Shown: positions 1 through 12,099, counted from the stretch's first letter. The stretch is 64,000 nt of DNA from Megalonaias nervosa (GCA_016617855.1 JAECUM010033691.1:1-64000), one strand, 5' to 3'. Numbers and translations are program-made. Notes: generated by a model from the sequence alone, not told the origin.

Positions 1-31
1 GTATGGCAATGAATCTTGCATAAGCGTGCGC

Positions 32-304
32 AAGCTTCTTTTTCTATGCAAGCTTGTTGTTTGTTTATGCAAGCTTGTGAAGCTTGTTGTTTGTCCGCAC
101 AAGCTTGCGCTAGCTTGTTGTTAATCCTGGCAAGCTTACTCAAGCGTGTATATATTAAGGATTGTGCAAGCTTGCAGCAATCTTCTGCAAGCTTGCAATA
201 TTTCTTTCATGTGATTCGTACAAGATTGACATTTTTTCAGTGCAGACTTAGGTTCCAAACACGAGCCTGCACGATAACAGTTTGCGCAAGCTTGTCACAA
301 GCTT
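32..304. repeat. cluster of short palindromic AAGCTT units
   Basis: Ten AAGCTT hexamers occur in about 270 bases, most inside the longer near-palindrome GCAAGCTTGC or CAAGCTTG. Spacing is irregular (8 to about 90 bases), so this is not a clean tandem array. A 109-codon open frame runs through it but has the composition of the repeat (Ala-Cys-Ser-Leu), so I do not call it a gene. Function unknown. Confidence 0.7.
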
Positions 305-344
305 GCACGAAGAGCTTGCAATTTCGGTTTGAGGGTTATGAATG

Positions 345-1021
345 AGTTGTTGTTGTTGAATGCTTCTCTACTTTTACAATATTTAGTCATATTCCGTACT
401 GGATAAGCTGAATTCAGTCTTCAAACGAGATCAAATTCTGTTCAGTGGCTATTGAGATAAAAGCTATGTAAAGGCTTATCGTTTGATGTTTCAGTTGCCG
501 CCTACCTATATGATACCTTATTTGTATAAAATTGAATAGCTTTTGTGTTGTCATAGCTGGTAAAATTCTGTAAAGTATTATTTCCGCAAACCTTATTCAG
601 TGGATTTCCTAGTTTTAAACATATTCTAACTGACTTGAAATGGCCTAATGTCAGAATGCAAACATTGGTCCAAATATGTTCCGCGTTTCTTGAAAACAAA
701 CCGTTTACAGCTTTTTTATGTCTTTTGTAACAGTCACGCCGGTTATGTTTCAAACAGTATCGGCATGATGTGAGCACAGGTCAAATGGTCTAATGCTATG
801 TTGTTTTCAATCAAATTTATTAAAATTGCGTTAAACTGTTTTGGAAAGAGGTTTGTATTAAACAAAACAGAAGCATTGTTTAATACTTCTGAACAATTAT
901 TTCAGAAATATTTATATTTTTGTTGTTGGCGAGCACAAATGATGGCGGATTGACATCATGCTGCCAATATGAAAATTTAAGAATATTTTCTGATCAAATT
1001 ATGCCTTTTGATTTCTTTTAG
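345..1021. other. non-coding stretch, nothing recognised
   Basis: AT-rich sequence with one 91-codon minus-strand frame at 502-777. That frame has no recognised domain and no splice signals that I could tie to a neighbour. I see no repeat or RNA gene here. Confidence 0.4.
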
Positions 1022-1139
1022 ATGATAAAAAGTTACATGCTAGCATAGATGTACGATTAAAGCCAGAAGAAATCAGGAGCACACCATACTCTTACCACAA
1101 GCTTACTAGGTCATGCAACAAGGTAGTTTTTGGAAGAAG
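1022..1139 (+). CDS. internal exon of an unrecognised plus-strand gene
   Basis: A 118-base exon has strong signals at both ends: a pyrimidine-rich acceptor (TTTGATTTCTTTTAG) and the donor AG|GTAAGT. Entering with two bases of a codon, one frame is open through all 38 codons, with motifs such as DVRLKPEEIRSTPYSYHKLT. The other two frames hit stops at once. The composition (Lys, Arg, Ser, Pro, Tyr) is that of ordinary coding sequence. I do not recognise the family and could not find the flanking exons with confidence. It is on the opposite strand from the neighbouring IFI44-like exons, so it belongs to a different gene. Confidence 0.5.
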
Positions 1140-2479
1140 GTAAGTGCTAAATAAACATTCAACAAATGGTACATTTTAAAAAAATCAGTTAATCCTACTG
1201 AACGTTTAAATTAGTGGCATTCAAATATGTATGAATAGATATTACTGAACAATGTGACAATCACAGTTCAAGTAAGCATGAATAAGTAATTTGATAACCA
1301 TTCAACACGATAAGGAGGAGAAAGGTAAAGAAGTTTATGTTTACTTCTCAAGATGATCAAATGATTTTGGTAGATATCTTAAATGTCGACAACAGGTTTA
1401 TTGTTTCCATACGACAGAGAAATAACATCCAAACTGTAGTATTTTCTTTAACGTTAGAAATGTTCCTTACCATGGTTACAGTAATTATAGATCGAGTAAA
1501 GGAATAGACCGGCTATATTAGACATTCTGAATGATTAAGATCATCGATATGAAATGTCATTGCAAACTTAACAACCTTTCTCAAGACATCTCAATTCTTG
1601 CTTACCAGCAGATATAAATCTTATGCAGAAGTTAACAGGTACAAATAAGGTACCAGTGTAGAATGTACAGAATTTCTGGGTGTACAAACTGGACAAAACA
1701 ATGAATAATTGTGAGTCAAAGAACTCTCCCAAAACGTACTTAGTGGCTATCTATTATGTATCATCAATAGACTGTGTGTACTTTCTGACGCAGCAATATT
1801 TTCGTTAACGTAACACTGTCCACCTCTGCATTCCAGAATCCAGAAATTTAGACGAGCAACGCTATCTCCTAATATTGCCGAAGTATACACAACACTGGAC
1901 TTTTATATACATCAGTTGGTTTCTACGTACATTAATATATGTAAAAGCGTTGACCCGTATATATTCAGCCTTTTAGAAGAACTATTGTGGAAAATATTAA
2001 CACATCATGTTGCACTTCAGATCTAAAGGATGTTGAGATGGTTACCAGAATAGTATACAAAAAGTCCAGTCATTTAATTGGTTATTGTCAAGTTTTGGTT
2101 TCAATACCTATCAGTTTGCACAACTCCGTTCTTCTCTTATCTAGCCGTATGTTCTTAGGCTAAAAACGTACAATTTGGGAAGGATTACTACAGTTACCCA
2201 AAGGTCTCTTTAAAGAGTCGAAGCTATTTGAATCTAATTGGAAAGAGACGAGGATGTTCCGATTGTGCATGCATCATGACGTATTTTAGTATTATATCTA
2301 GTAACGATCTTACTTTAAATATGTGCTCCTAGATAAAATCTGCCTCATGTTTCATTTTGACTAACCGTTCTAGTTATAACTTTGAACAAACCTCTTATTA
2401 GATAATGAATAAACAGATCACGGGGAGAGATGTCAAAAATTCTACACTCAAAAAGTGTATGAAACTAATATAAAAATAC
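1140..2479. other. intron or intergenic sequence, nothing recognised
   Basis: AT-rich with no open frame of note. I searched it for the third and fourth exons of the second IFI44-like copy (expected downstream on the minus strand) and did not find them. Confidence 0.4.
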
Positions 2480-2621
2480 CCAATAACCATCTGGAACATT
2501 TCCTTCAATAAGAAACATAAGCTCCGCCAGATCAGGGCCCTGGTTGTCTTCTATTCTACATGTGTCGCAAAGTAAGTCGGAAATTCAAATATTTATCTGT
2601 CGTACGTCCTTTAATCTTGTA
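2480..2621 (-). pseudogene. IFI44-like GTPase, second exon, frameshifted copy
   Basis: This is the counterpart of the exon at 19329-19466. Both start after the acceptor TATCGACAG with TAC-AAG/TAC-CAG, and both end in a GNVP-type motif before a GT donor. The conserved core reads CDTCRIED followed by GPDLAELMFLIEGNVPDGY, the loop that follows the switch region in IFI44-type GTPases. The exon is 142 bases against 138 in the intact copy. The extra four bases are a direct AAGT duplication at 2570-2577 (plus-strand reading), which shifts the frame exactly in the FRLCDTC segment. The donor is GTATTT. It lies downstream of the P-loop exon at 4980-5174, so the two probably form one broken gene. Identity to the family is clear; whether the frameshift is real or an assembly error cannot be told from one sequence. 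Confidence 0.75.
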
Positions 2622-4979
2622 CTGTCGATACTGGAAAATAAGAAAATTCTTGTCATACCTTTCATGCAAATGCATATTTGAGAAATAACACATTTATGGA
2701 AACCATGAAATTTAAAACCTAATTGAAAGTTCCCTGGCTTTATAATGGAAATGTTTAGTTTCTTTCCTTTTAGACATCACTAAAAACACTAGGAAATGCA
2801 AAACTAACAACAAACCTCATGTGTCTGACAGCCATTTAGATAAATGGAGCAACAAAAACGTGGATAGATTAATAGATGTAGTTGCAATAACTTGCCGTCA
2901 TATGACTGAATCCTTTTTCTAAATCAATCTTAATTAAATCCATGATAAATCAACCCTAAAGCTTTTTCTTACAAAAGCATAGTTAAACATTTGCTAAATA
3001 TCATCATGATGACCCGAGGAGAACATCAAAAGTCTTTTTGAATAACACCCTATGTAGACCACATATTATGCAACCTCATTTCACTGCTGGAAATAGTCGA
3101 ATGGGAATAAATTTAAAACATGATGTTGATTCACGAAATTGACAGGGGACGATTTCTGTAACCTGCAGACATGCGGGTCTGGGAGAACTGTTGGTTATTA
3201 TCGTTGGTTTTCTCTTCCTCCTTCTTCTTTAAACATGGATTTCTCTCATTTAAAAAAGGATTGGAGGAAAGCTTTGAATCCAGCGATTGATTCAATTGCA
3301 TGAAGTATAGTTTCAGTGGTGAACGTTTGTAAGAAGGTTATAAGAAGGTTTTTATTTCCTGCATACACAACTATATTATAAACTTTGCCACAGGTGCAGA
3401 TCGGAGAATGTCTGTATTTCAGTTGACAAATGTTGTGCAAACTAGCAAAGCATCTGAGGAAAAACACCACCATCTGCATATGTGCTAGAATTCCTGTTGA
3501 TGTTCGTATCTTTAGTGTATGCATAATATTATGAACACTTTGAAGTGTCAATCCCAAAATCAATGAGTACAGTTGAGTAAGTAATAGGCAAAAGAGTCAA
3601 CTCGTAACATAAAGAAAAGTCGTATCAAGAAATGGTTGCTTATGGGATTTACTGCAAGAACGTTTAAAAAGAATTAACGTAGATACATTTTTAACATGAG
3701 GTCTGGCTTGGCGGATTCAGAAGGACGTTTGGAGAAATCTGCAAGAGATATTGGAGACATTGTTTCATATAAGAGTTTTACAAGCTCAAGGAGGACACTA
3801 CCTGAGTGACTACATCTAATAAAAGTTCGTAGAACATTCCAAAGGTGAAACTAAATTTGATCAAATTCTACTTCAGATAGGATTGCTGGTGAAATGTTTC
3901 AGGATTCTTCTAGGTATGATTCTGGGTTATCTAAAAAACTATTTTTAGGTTGGTGTACATTTTCTTGCACTGCTTACAGATTCATGAAATTTTAATATGC
4001 TCAGAGATCGTGGACTTGTCTTTTTGAAAACACATATTAATGTCCATGTTGGTGAGTGATATACTTGTTATTATGTCAAAATTAATGAGATCACATAGGT
4101 TTTCTGAAACACAATCCATGTGCGTTTGATTTATAGCAGACTGCACATCAATAAAGTTTTCACAAATGCCTCTTACACTTTTCGTTGACTTGAGTATTTA
4201 ATTTCACAGGAATGCTATTGCAGTTATTAAAATTTCTAAAGCATTTTTCAGTTTGATTATTAAGTAAGAGACAGAATTAGCAACCACTTCATTTAAAGTC
4301 TAATCTCTCAAAATAATTACATCGCTCAGACACACTTAAGAGTGTAGTGACCTGATGTCAATGATGTTGCAATGATACCGTTGTTTCAGAGTTGCAGTTA
4401 CCATTGTTATTACAAAACGGAAATCCTTGAATATGTGCTTTCCTAGATAGTATTGCTAATGCCTCTGCATTCTCGTTGTTACTTGCAGCAAATGTAAAAT
4501 AGGAAATGCTAATATCCAACTTTCAATGAAACAAAATTGGTAAAGAAAACAAGGACGTCTAAAGGTGCCAAATAACTCCGTTTTCAACGTATTGTTACTA
4601 ATTTTTTGTTGTATTTATTAAAACCTATGTGTCCATTCTATAGTTATTGCAATTTTCACTACTGGACCGAAATCCTAACAACCGGACTACATAGCTATTG
4701 TCTATGTCATGTAATTTATTCCAACATGTCGTATGACATTTTATGTCTTTTCCAGCAGAGTGTTGTGTACTAAACTAGCAGTTGTAAAGAAATATCTTGG
4801 ATATGACAGAGAATGTACAACTTCAGTGTGAAATGATGAAATTATGTGACTTTGTTAAATTTGGTTATTGTATGGATTGGTAATTATGAAATGATTCCTT
4901 GCTGCATTCTTCCTTAGCTAACAAAGATTGATTCTAAAACCACAGCATGATACCTCAAAACTGAACGATCAAACCTTAC
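2622..4979. other. presumed intron of the second IFI44-like copy
   Basis: AT-rich sequence between the P-loop exon and the frameshifted second exon. A 105-codon minus-strand frame at 3246-3563 has no recognised domain and I do not call it. No transposon remnant was recognised. Confidence 0.4.
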
Positions 4980-5174
4980 CTCTGTTGTGAGGCTTCTCTG
5001 AGAGCTCCCACTCACACACAGTTGGGATATTCGGCCACGAAATGTAGAGTAAATACTGTTGACGAAACTAGACTTCCCTGCTCCTATAGGCCCAATCATT
5101 AGAATTCTTGCAAACGGAATTCCCAGCTCAGTGGGTGTGCTGTAGTCCTCTATCTTTGCCATTAATGTCAGCAA
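4980..5174 (-). CDS. IFI44-like GTPase, P-loop exon (second gene copy)
   Basis: IFI44-like proteins are GTPase-fold proteins induced in antiviral and immune responses. This exon encodes a short linker (KIEDYSTPTELG) and then the G1 region RILMIGPIGAGKSSFVNSI, with the Walker A pattern GxxxxGKS. It goes on through FRGRIS to SLTTE and ends at the donor GAG|GTAAGG. The same linker, P-loop and RS(L/I)TT order is present in the exon at 22370-22558. The 5' limit is uncertain: the frame is open to about 5190 without a clear acceptor. Its next exon on the minus strand is the frameshifted one at 2480-2621, so this copy is probably a pseudogene or needs rechecking. Later exons are not in the window. 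Confidence 0.75.
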
Positions 5175-5720
5175 GTTCTTTAGTAAGTAATTGAGGTGTA
5201 CATGAACGCATTAGCAAGAATGACTTAAGAAAATGAACAAATATACATGTACTTCAATTTCGATCTCTGCAAGAACGTGACACCCACCCCATAATGACGC
5301 TTAACTATCGAAGGTTAGAACCTAGGTCTCAAATGATATATACTTCATCATGAAATGTATCTCTCACCCCCTTAAGTATGAAATACTGCTCATGCACAGG
5401 ATATAAATATCTGTCTAAAACGTTTCCAGATACTATTAACATACAAAAAGTATCAAATCAGAGTCAAATATTTCTATTAGTCACAGGTTTCTATCGCACA
5501 ATTATTCCATACTCATCCCCGATAATTAGCTACATGTGGAAAACCACAGTACTTCTCCAGTTGAAAACATATCATTACACATCTGTAGAGCATTGTTAAT
5601 TTTTACGGTCATTATGCATGTGTGTTTGGATCCACTTACTTAGAGTAGTGACTGAGTTTAAATTAGGTAATATACTGTTCAGTACATCAAAGACTGAACA
5701 CAATAAAGTCTATACATTAC

Positions 5721-6040
5721 CTCTCTACTCAAGTGCGGTGTTGGTTGCCCCCATGCTCTGATATTTGAAAGTAAAGAAGATCTGTCATTTAAAAAGTCAT
5801 TAGCAAAAGCTAGCATCTGTTCCAGAGCAGTAAGTGCCAAATGACTAACTACATCATTCAGATCCATTTAATCCTCGTAATTTTTGATCGGATGGATATT
5901 ATGTCTCTGAATGCCAAGTATTTCAGAAACTTTCTTCACTGCTTTGTGGAACTCTCTACACTCAAATACTACGGACACGTCGTCTTGTACAGTCCTAGAG
6001 AGTTGATCGATCTTGGTCAGTAAGACAACTCGAGGTATCC
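5721..6040 (-). pseudogene. IFI44-like GTPase, fourth exon with in-frame stop (first gene copy)
   Basis: This exon opens after the acceptor TTTGCAG with GIPRVVLLTKIDQLS, which includes the TKID motif that reads the guanine base (G4). It continues through VFECREFHKAVKKVSEILGI and HPIKNYED. A TAA at 5870-5868 then interrupts the frame, directly followed by MDLNDVVSHLALTALEQML, the conserved C-terminal helix, still in the same frame. The simplest reading is one base change in a sense codon. The exon ends at AGAG|GTAATG. It enters in phase 1, which matches the exit phase of the exon at 17889-18060, giving SQR-GIPRVV across the junction. Truncation would remove about the last 50 residues. Alternative: a sequencing error or a null allele. 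Confidence 0.75.
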
Positions 6041-6056
6041 CTGCAAACATCACTGA

Positions 6057-7198
6057 CTGGAATTTATTGTATTTTAACTAAAATGACTTCTCCATTAAAA
6101 CTTCATGATTTCCGGTAGTTTGAAATGTGATTTTAGGACTGAGATAATGACACCAAAACATTTCTAACAAAATTAAATCTAACTATAAATATTTTGCTTA
6201 AATGATCACCATATCCGAGAATACTCCATGACCCATATATTGCATGCTTCATAAGATAAAAATGTTTCAAATATACTACTAATACTGATATATTTCTAGG
6301 ACATAATAATAATATTTGTATCAAAGACCTCATCATGTTAGGACTGATATACCCATAGTGTCTTTAAAATTTCAGCTAATACTTTTCAACACTGTATTTA
6401 ACTGTCTGTAGAGGAAAATGATTTGTGTAGTACTATTGGTACTACGACAAATTTCATAAATTATGTTTGCAATTTATTGAAAATGTTTTAAGTCACTGGG
6501 TATATGGTAACCTTTCCTAATATTTGCAATTAATATTAAATTTAAGGAAGCGCGTTTAATTGCGACAAATTCCATTATTTTTAATTATTTTCGTATTCTA
6601 AACATAGAATTCATAGTCTTTTTGTATTGTGTAAAAGATAAGACATGATTAGTAGCATAGCAATCGATAGTGCTGGACAATTATATTTTGTAGTTTGAAA
6701 TATCGCATCCTTTTGAAGTTTCGAACATCCACACTATGTATTAGGTATTTCTGTTACCTGATTATATCTCGGGATATTGGATCGTAATAATTTTGAGTTG
6801 CAGTTGGTTGTATACAGAATGTAAGTGTTGCCAGGATGTAGTTAGTAGGGTGTTAAATGGCATGTTACATTTTTGTTCCCGATTCTGATCAAAGCATTGT
6901 CTCCCACTATGACTTTACCACCGCGGCAATCGTGAATGCACTTTAAGTGTATTCCTGTGGTTGCCTCTCACGAGAACTGATGTTTTCATCTGTTTACTCG
7001 ATTTGTACTCCATGGTCAATTACGTGTTTTGGTTCCCACTCGTGGTTTCATATCTGCGTGAGGATTCATAGGAAGGTTTCTCATTTCTGTCATCAATCTA
7101 GAACTCTGTCGAGGTATTCATTTTGTCTTCGATAGCTACCAAACAGAATTTACTAATTTTCCGGCGCTGACGGCCTCTCTGGTTATTATTGACATAAC
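6057..7198. other. non-coding stretch
   Basis: AT-rich, part of the presumed 12-kb intron between the third and fourth exons of the first IFI44-like gene. Only short chance frames are seen. Confidence 0.4.
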
Positions 7199-7363
7199 TC
7201 AGACAGCAAATCCGATTAGTGTACCGATTATAGTCACCATGGTGGTGATTCCGGCCACGACAAGGTCAGTTATGGTCATGGCAGCTATTTCGCAAATGGC
7301 ATCTACGGCATTACAAGTGCATTTATATAGTTCTTCTGTACAACGGTATTTACAGTGATTCAT
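7199..7363 (-). CDS. small cysteine-rich single-membrane-span protein, unrecognised
   Basis: An intact 54-codon frame starts at ATG 7363. It encodes a short N-terminal half with five cysteines in about 24 residues (HCKYRCTEELYKCTC, then C at residue 24). The other half is a hydrophobic stretch (about residues 33-54, DLVVAGITTMVTIIGTLIGF) able to cross a membrane, ending two residues later. Local base composition is richer in G+C than the flanks. It is on the same strand as the decayed virus-like genes that begin 2 kb to the right and may be a small protein of that element. No family assigned, and a chance frame is possible. Confidence 0.3.
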   Translation of the reverse strand: MNHCKYRCTEELYKCTCNAVDAICEIAAMTITDLVVAGITTMVTIIGTLIGFAV

Positions 7364-9339
7364 TCTCGCAGCTTTTTACCTTCGATTCTATTTTTCGCGT
7401 GGGTACCTTTGATTGTTCATACCAGTTCTTCTGTTAATAATGTAATTGCAAAGTACAATTGCTCAACAGGCTGCATTTCATCATCTGCAACATATACAAG
7501 TATACACTTGGTTTACTAAACCAAGTTCATCCAACCAAGTATTTTTAATGGCACAACTAACATGTAATTATAAGAAAATATTTTAACTGGGAATGTATTT
7601 GTCGCCAGTTTGCATGCTTTTGAGGTTTACCCTGACCTCCATAAAGTGCACACCATTTTGGTGTCGTCAATGATCGTGCTTGTTTCTCTACAAGGACTAT
7701 TGCACAGACACATTCGTTTTGTTAAATATGCGTCCGGAGTTTTCATTTGCCAGTCGAGTTAATTGTGGGGTGTTCGATATGTCATGCATATCCCTGTTTG
7801 TAACTCTTGGTAACTTGATTGAATCTAATTTTTATAATTTTTATTCATGACTGTAATATGTAGAAACTATCTTTATTTCCTTTTGAGTACGTGACTTGAA
7901 ATGTATTAAGATCATAATATTGCATAGGATCAATAAATAGATGTTTACGTATGTGTTGACAAATATTAATAATAATCTTAATAATAAGACTTAAATGGCG
8001 CTTGTGGCTTAATTTCTCAATGGCTGATGGGGTTTCAACTTTACTAGAATAATTATGTAACTTCTTATTGGTTGGGCTAGGTCACATGAATAGGCCAAAG
8101 CGACGCAAAATGAGTAGTGTATTCTGTCACTCTGGTCGATTGCGAGATACAATCACAAAATACGGTGCATATGCGGAGAGAAATAAGCAATCAGATTCAT
8201 TCCGATTTTTGGAATTATTCACCCTTGTTGTGCACCTGTTGTAAGTCTGTTACGTGTTTTACTTTGTATTTAGATATTATTCGAGAGGAAAAACATTGTT
8301 TAGACTGTTCAGTGGAAATAGAAAGTGCTCATAATTTGGACTATATTATTATTTTGGAACTATTTTAAATTATAGACGGAATTCTGGACAACGCCACGGT
8401 TCTTGGAGGACCAGTACTTTTCCGGTTTTGAAATTTTTCAAAGACCTTTACATTCATTTAGGACTTTCAAGTCTAGATTCTCTTCATAATATTGTAATTT
8501 CTTCTCCCATTTTCATTTGTAATTTTGATAATTAAATTGCTCGTTAAGTTTTACAAAACTTGGTTTTGCTTTTCTTTTCTGATACTTAGTTTGTAACCAT
8601 AGAGTAGTAACAGATGTCATTGACGCTAAATTTTAACGAAGTATGTTTGTCGTTTAATTCCACTTAATTGTAGTTAAAATAAGCTCTAGATGATTTCACG
8701 CTCGACGGTGACTTAGCTTACAGCGACCAGTCGTTTTCGCGTGCTATTGTGATGTTTCCAGACTGACATCATGTTGGTATTGGTACATCAGGGTGGGTTT
8801 AATAGATCGATTTCTATCTGACCCTCATGTAGATTATATTTGAGCGTTTAATAGGGTGACACATATATTCATTGAAAAGCGACACAAAATCACCATCGAT
8901 GTTGACAAGCCCATCTAGCTGATTCAGCACCAATCACTTTCTCAAGATCATCATCGCGTGGCTGTTTAGAACCAATCACGTATATGTAAATGTGAAATCT
9001 TAAATATACACAATAAAGACATTTAATTACTCCCCGAATATATGTTGAGTCCTCCTTCCAACTGAATATCCTCTCTGGCGACTAATGATGTCGATGCTCA
9101 ATCTGTAAAATAATCTAAAGCAACAGGTTTGCCGATACGTGATATTGTTGACAAGAACTTGTGATGCCGTTGATTATTATTAACATTGACATTCCACCTT
9201 TAGATCTATCAAAGCTATGTTCAAAAGACTAGTGTATCTATTGCTAAATTAATATGTCAGTTTTTTCTCCTCTTCATCTTTGGTCAATATTCCTTGATGT
9301 TAACTCCACAAAATTACTAGACGTATTGTCAATGGCACA
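7364..9339. other. non-coding stretch
   Basis: No recognisable gene. A short plus-strand frame at 8117-8368 has no known domain. The sequence lies between the small membrane ORF and the left part of the decayed virus-like element. Confidence 0.35.
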
Positions 9340-9400
9340 TGGGCTGCCTCTACATCTACATATTGTGTTTTCTCAATATTGATAACATCGACATAATTCT

Positions 9401-9511
9401 TTATAAATCCCACCTAACACCAGGGTCTTTCCTTCCCAAGTTCTCAGTGATCTGGGCCAGGTGTTTTGCGATGGCTTCTTGTGGCTTCAGAACAACATCA
9501 TTGATATCCAT
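9401..9511 (-). CDS. small ORF of element B
   Basis: A 36-codon frame starts with MDINDVVLKPQEAIAKHL at ATG 9511. It continues, after a stop at 9403-9401, with similar composition for about another 15 codons. It is the last frame of the minus-strand gene series of element B. No function can be assigned. Confidence 0.3.
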   Translation of the reverse strand: MDINDVVLKPQEAIAKHLAQITENLGRKDPGVRWDL

Positions 9512-9599
9512 GTTTGACGATTGCAGTTTTTGATTCTTTCTTGACGAATCACAAGATCGTGCGGATCGACAACAACAACAACGAGAACAGTTTTCAACG

Positions 9600-9860
9600 A
9601 CGACTGTGCGATGTCAACCGCGTACTGTGGAGATTCAATCAAGATGGCAGACCTGAATGTCGGTTAGCGTTTGCATTTCCTGATTTTCGAATTGCGATTT
9701 GTCACCAATGTTATCCTTTGTCGGATGTAATCATTCATTGATTTAACATTTTTAATGCCTGTGGAAAGCACAATATTACTCCATGCGACGCTAACGTCTG
9801 ACGAGAATACAAATGAGTTATTCGCGTTGAAACTCCTGAACTTATCAGGCCACAATTGGA
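9600..9860 (-). pseudogene. minor-capsid (penton-like) protein fragment of element B
   Basis: The frame 9855-9664 contains NNSFVFSSD, then W about eight residues on, and MNDYIRQRITLVTNRN. Downstream, across a stop, it reads PTFRSAILIE and AVDIAQSSLKTVL. I associate this order (NN-F, W, a DMNDYI-type helix, then a hydrophobic strand and an LK-VLG turn) with a protein repeatedly found beside the polymerase and ATPase in adintovirus-like elements of invertebrates, where it is thought to be a virion component. That link rests on pattern memory only. Only the N-terminal third is visible and it is interrupted. Confidence 0.35.
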
Positions 9861-10171
9861 TGCTAGTGTGATTTCAAGTATGTGGAATATCCCGCTGATG
9901 ATGAGCGTCGGAAAAAAAAAACACGTGAAATTAGGTTTTATTGATGAGCTTGTATTCATTGAATTCACCTGTATGGTTGTATTTGCAGCGACACACTGCA
10001 TTGTAGCATTGATTTCACATTAAGCAGAGCGTTTCAATGGAAAACGCCTCAAAATTCATCATACGCTTTAATCATATACATCATCGATATCTTCGACGAC
10101 TTCACATATCAACGTTTGGAAAATCACCACGTCCATAATGCAATGGGTGAGCAAGTGCTGACAAATCAATG

Positions 10172-10435
10172 TTAGGATTCATTGATGACTTTTGGCACCT
10201 TGTTGCCAGAACGAAATGACCCCAATAGCGTTTCCATCCTGCCCAAGAGTGTGTGGACATTTTGCTGGTCTTCGGTCATGCAATCAGCTATGGATCTTTT
10301 GTTTGGGTAAATATTGTGCTTTTCTGATACCTTTAACCAGCAACATCTACTGGATACATTCTCTTGACAACTTGTATATGCGGTGTCCTGCACTGACAAC
10401 GATTCTTTTACATCACCGTTAAATTTCTTCAACAT
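10172..10435 (-). pseudogene. unassigned ORF of element B
   Basis: An 87-codon frame begins MLKKFNGDVKESLSVQD and ends with a hydrophilic segment (EDQQNVHTLLGRMETLLGSF) that would form an amphipathic helix. It lies between the ATPase and the capsid-related fragment on the same strand. I do not recognise a family. The internal Cys-rich part may reflect a local frameshift. Confidence 0.3.
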
Positions 10436-10849
10436 TCCTCGCCGAGTCGTTTATAAACTTCTTCCTATATATCCACACAACAAAATTTGTAGATGCTATA
10501 CTGTCTAACCGTTTCTTATATGGCTCTATTACATAATTATTTCCATCATCTGAGCCTCAGTGTCCGCAACTTTCCCCACATTTGCTACATATGTGTTTGG
10601 TAAGCGGTCCAAAGGTTTGAAATGTTGTAGATGTTGGCAGGTGGGCTTTTGACATCAGTCAGCCGCCTCTATTATATGTTTGCTGGCTATTTTCGTCATT
10701 GTATACATTCATCACCACTGTTGAATTTCTTCACAAATTCGTGCCAATACCTGCGCAAGATGTTCACCCAATGGAGCTGGTCAAATCATTCGTAAGGGAG
10801 CTATATGGGTCACAGATGATACACGCAAACCATATTCCAAAACTCATCA

Positions 10850-11290
10850 CAGAAAGCATCGACTGCACACATGCCTAAACATTATTGCAAGTCCGTGCGC
10901 ATCAACCACACGAAATATCATCAAAATGTTACAGTCCTCCCAGATCACGTAGGGGACTTGTGCATATATATGTTTCACTTAGATCACATCGGCGTCTGTG
11001 TAACACCATTGAAAATACTCTCGCGTGATTGTTTTGAGCATGTTATCGCACACAACCAAAATATTCACGTAAAGGTCAGAGTCATCAAGAGCAGGGGCTT
11101 AAAAGAAAAGAACTGAACTGCATGTCACTCGAAGACAAAGATTCAAGAGCGTTCGCAAAATCTTTGAGAACATCATAGCACGGCGGATTGTCCTCGCAGG
11201 ATGTAATATCATATGACCATTGCATGATCAAATTCGGAAACAATTTTCCCGGATGCGACCGAGCCAATCATAAGAACGCAAATCGAGTTC
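10850..11290 (-). pseudogene. virus-type DNA-packaging ATPase, frameshifted
   Basis: Such ATPases of the FtsK/HerA type drive DNA into the capsid in Polinton-, adintovirus- and related virus-like elements. The piece starts with ICVLMIGSVASGK, a Walker A motif (GxxxSGK). After a frame change it continues GKLFPNLIMQW, then NPPCYDVLKDFANALESLSS. After another frame change it reads DSDLYVNILVVCDNML, which fits Walker B (hydrophobic strand ending in Asp). ITREYFQWCYTDADVI, a stop, then VKHIYAQVPYVIWEDCNI follow, the sensor region and following helix. Order, spacing and strand agree with one gene broken by at least two frameshifts and a stop. Confidence 0.6.
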
Positions 11291-12099
11291 ACAAACATGG
11301 GAGTGGTTCTAACAGGTGCTGACTGGGGCGATGGCTTGACTGAAAAGAAAGTCAATTGTGAAGACGTGGATCTTTTGCAATCTTTGGCGATTTTTCCCTT
11401 TTGCGTTGATGACATGTTTAAATTGATTGTTGTAGAACGTATCAACAGGACAACATATTACGTACAATCCCCTACAAAAACACTTACTGCAAATCCAGCT
11501 CAAGTTCAAATACGTAAATGGTCAAGGTGCAATTACTGAAACTTCCGACTGGTGTGAAGGAAACATATATACGTTCGTCAGAACTTCAATGTTCAGACCT
11601 TCTAGATCCATCAGTGGACGCAAACACGTCTCACTTTCAGGTTAAAAGAAAATGTCGTGGTTGGTGATATCGCTGATGCATTGGCGAAGCTATACAGGAC
11701 ACTGAAGAGTAAATTTCGTGGTAAAAAGCACATCCTGGATGCAAATACTAGTTTTGTAGCACGGATGGATCCACGATTGCACAATGACTGACCGAAGCCA
11801 GGAGAAGAACCTGTAAACCGCATCGATGCAGCATGATTTCGTTTCTTAGGCATCCAACAATATCTGCGCTAACGTATTTCTCATGCATGATAACATGCAA
11901 TTAATATTACACTCGGCCATATAGAACATCAATGAGGCATTAATGCCAAAATTGCAGTTTGTGGCAAAGCCTCAATTTAACAAACATGACAAAGAAAACA
12001 TGATATACTTGACGGGCGGATGATGCCGCGATCTACTGCATCCCTGCGTTTACATGAAGCTCGAAGCAGTGGTTGAAAAGATAGTGAGCCCAGCAACAG

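Noticed and set aside
16..345. 109-codon open frame at the left edge
   Set aside because: It is composed of the AAGCTT repeat read as Ala-Ser-Leu-Cys and has no domain; repeat composition explains it.
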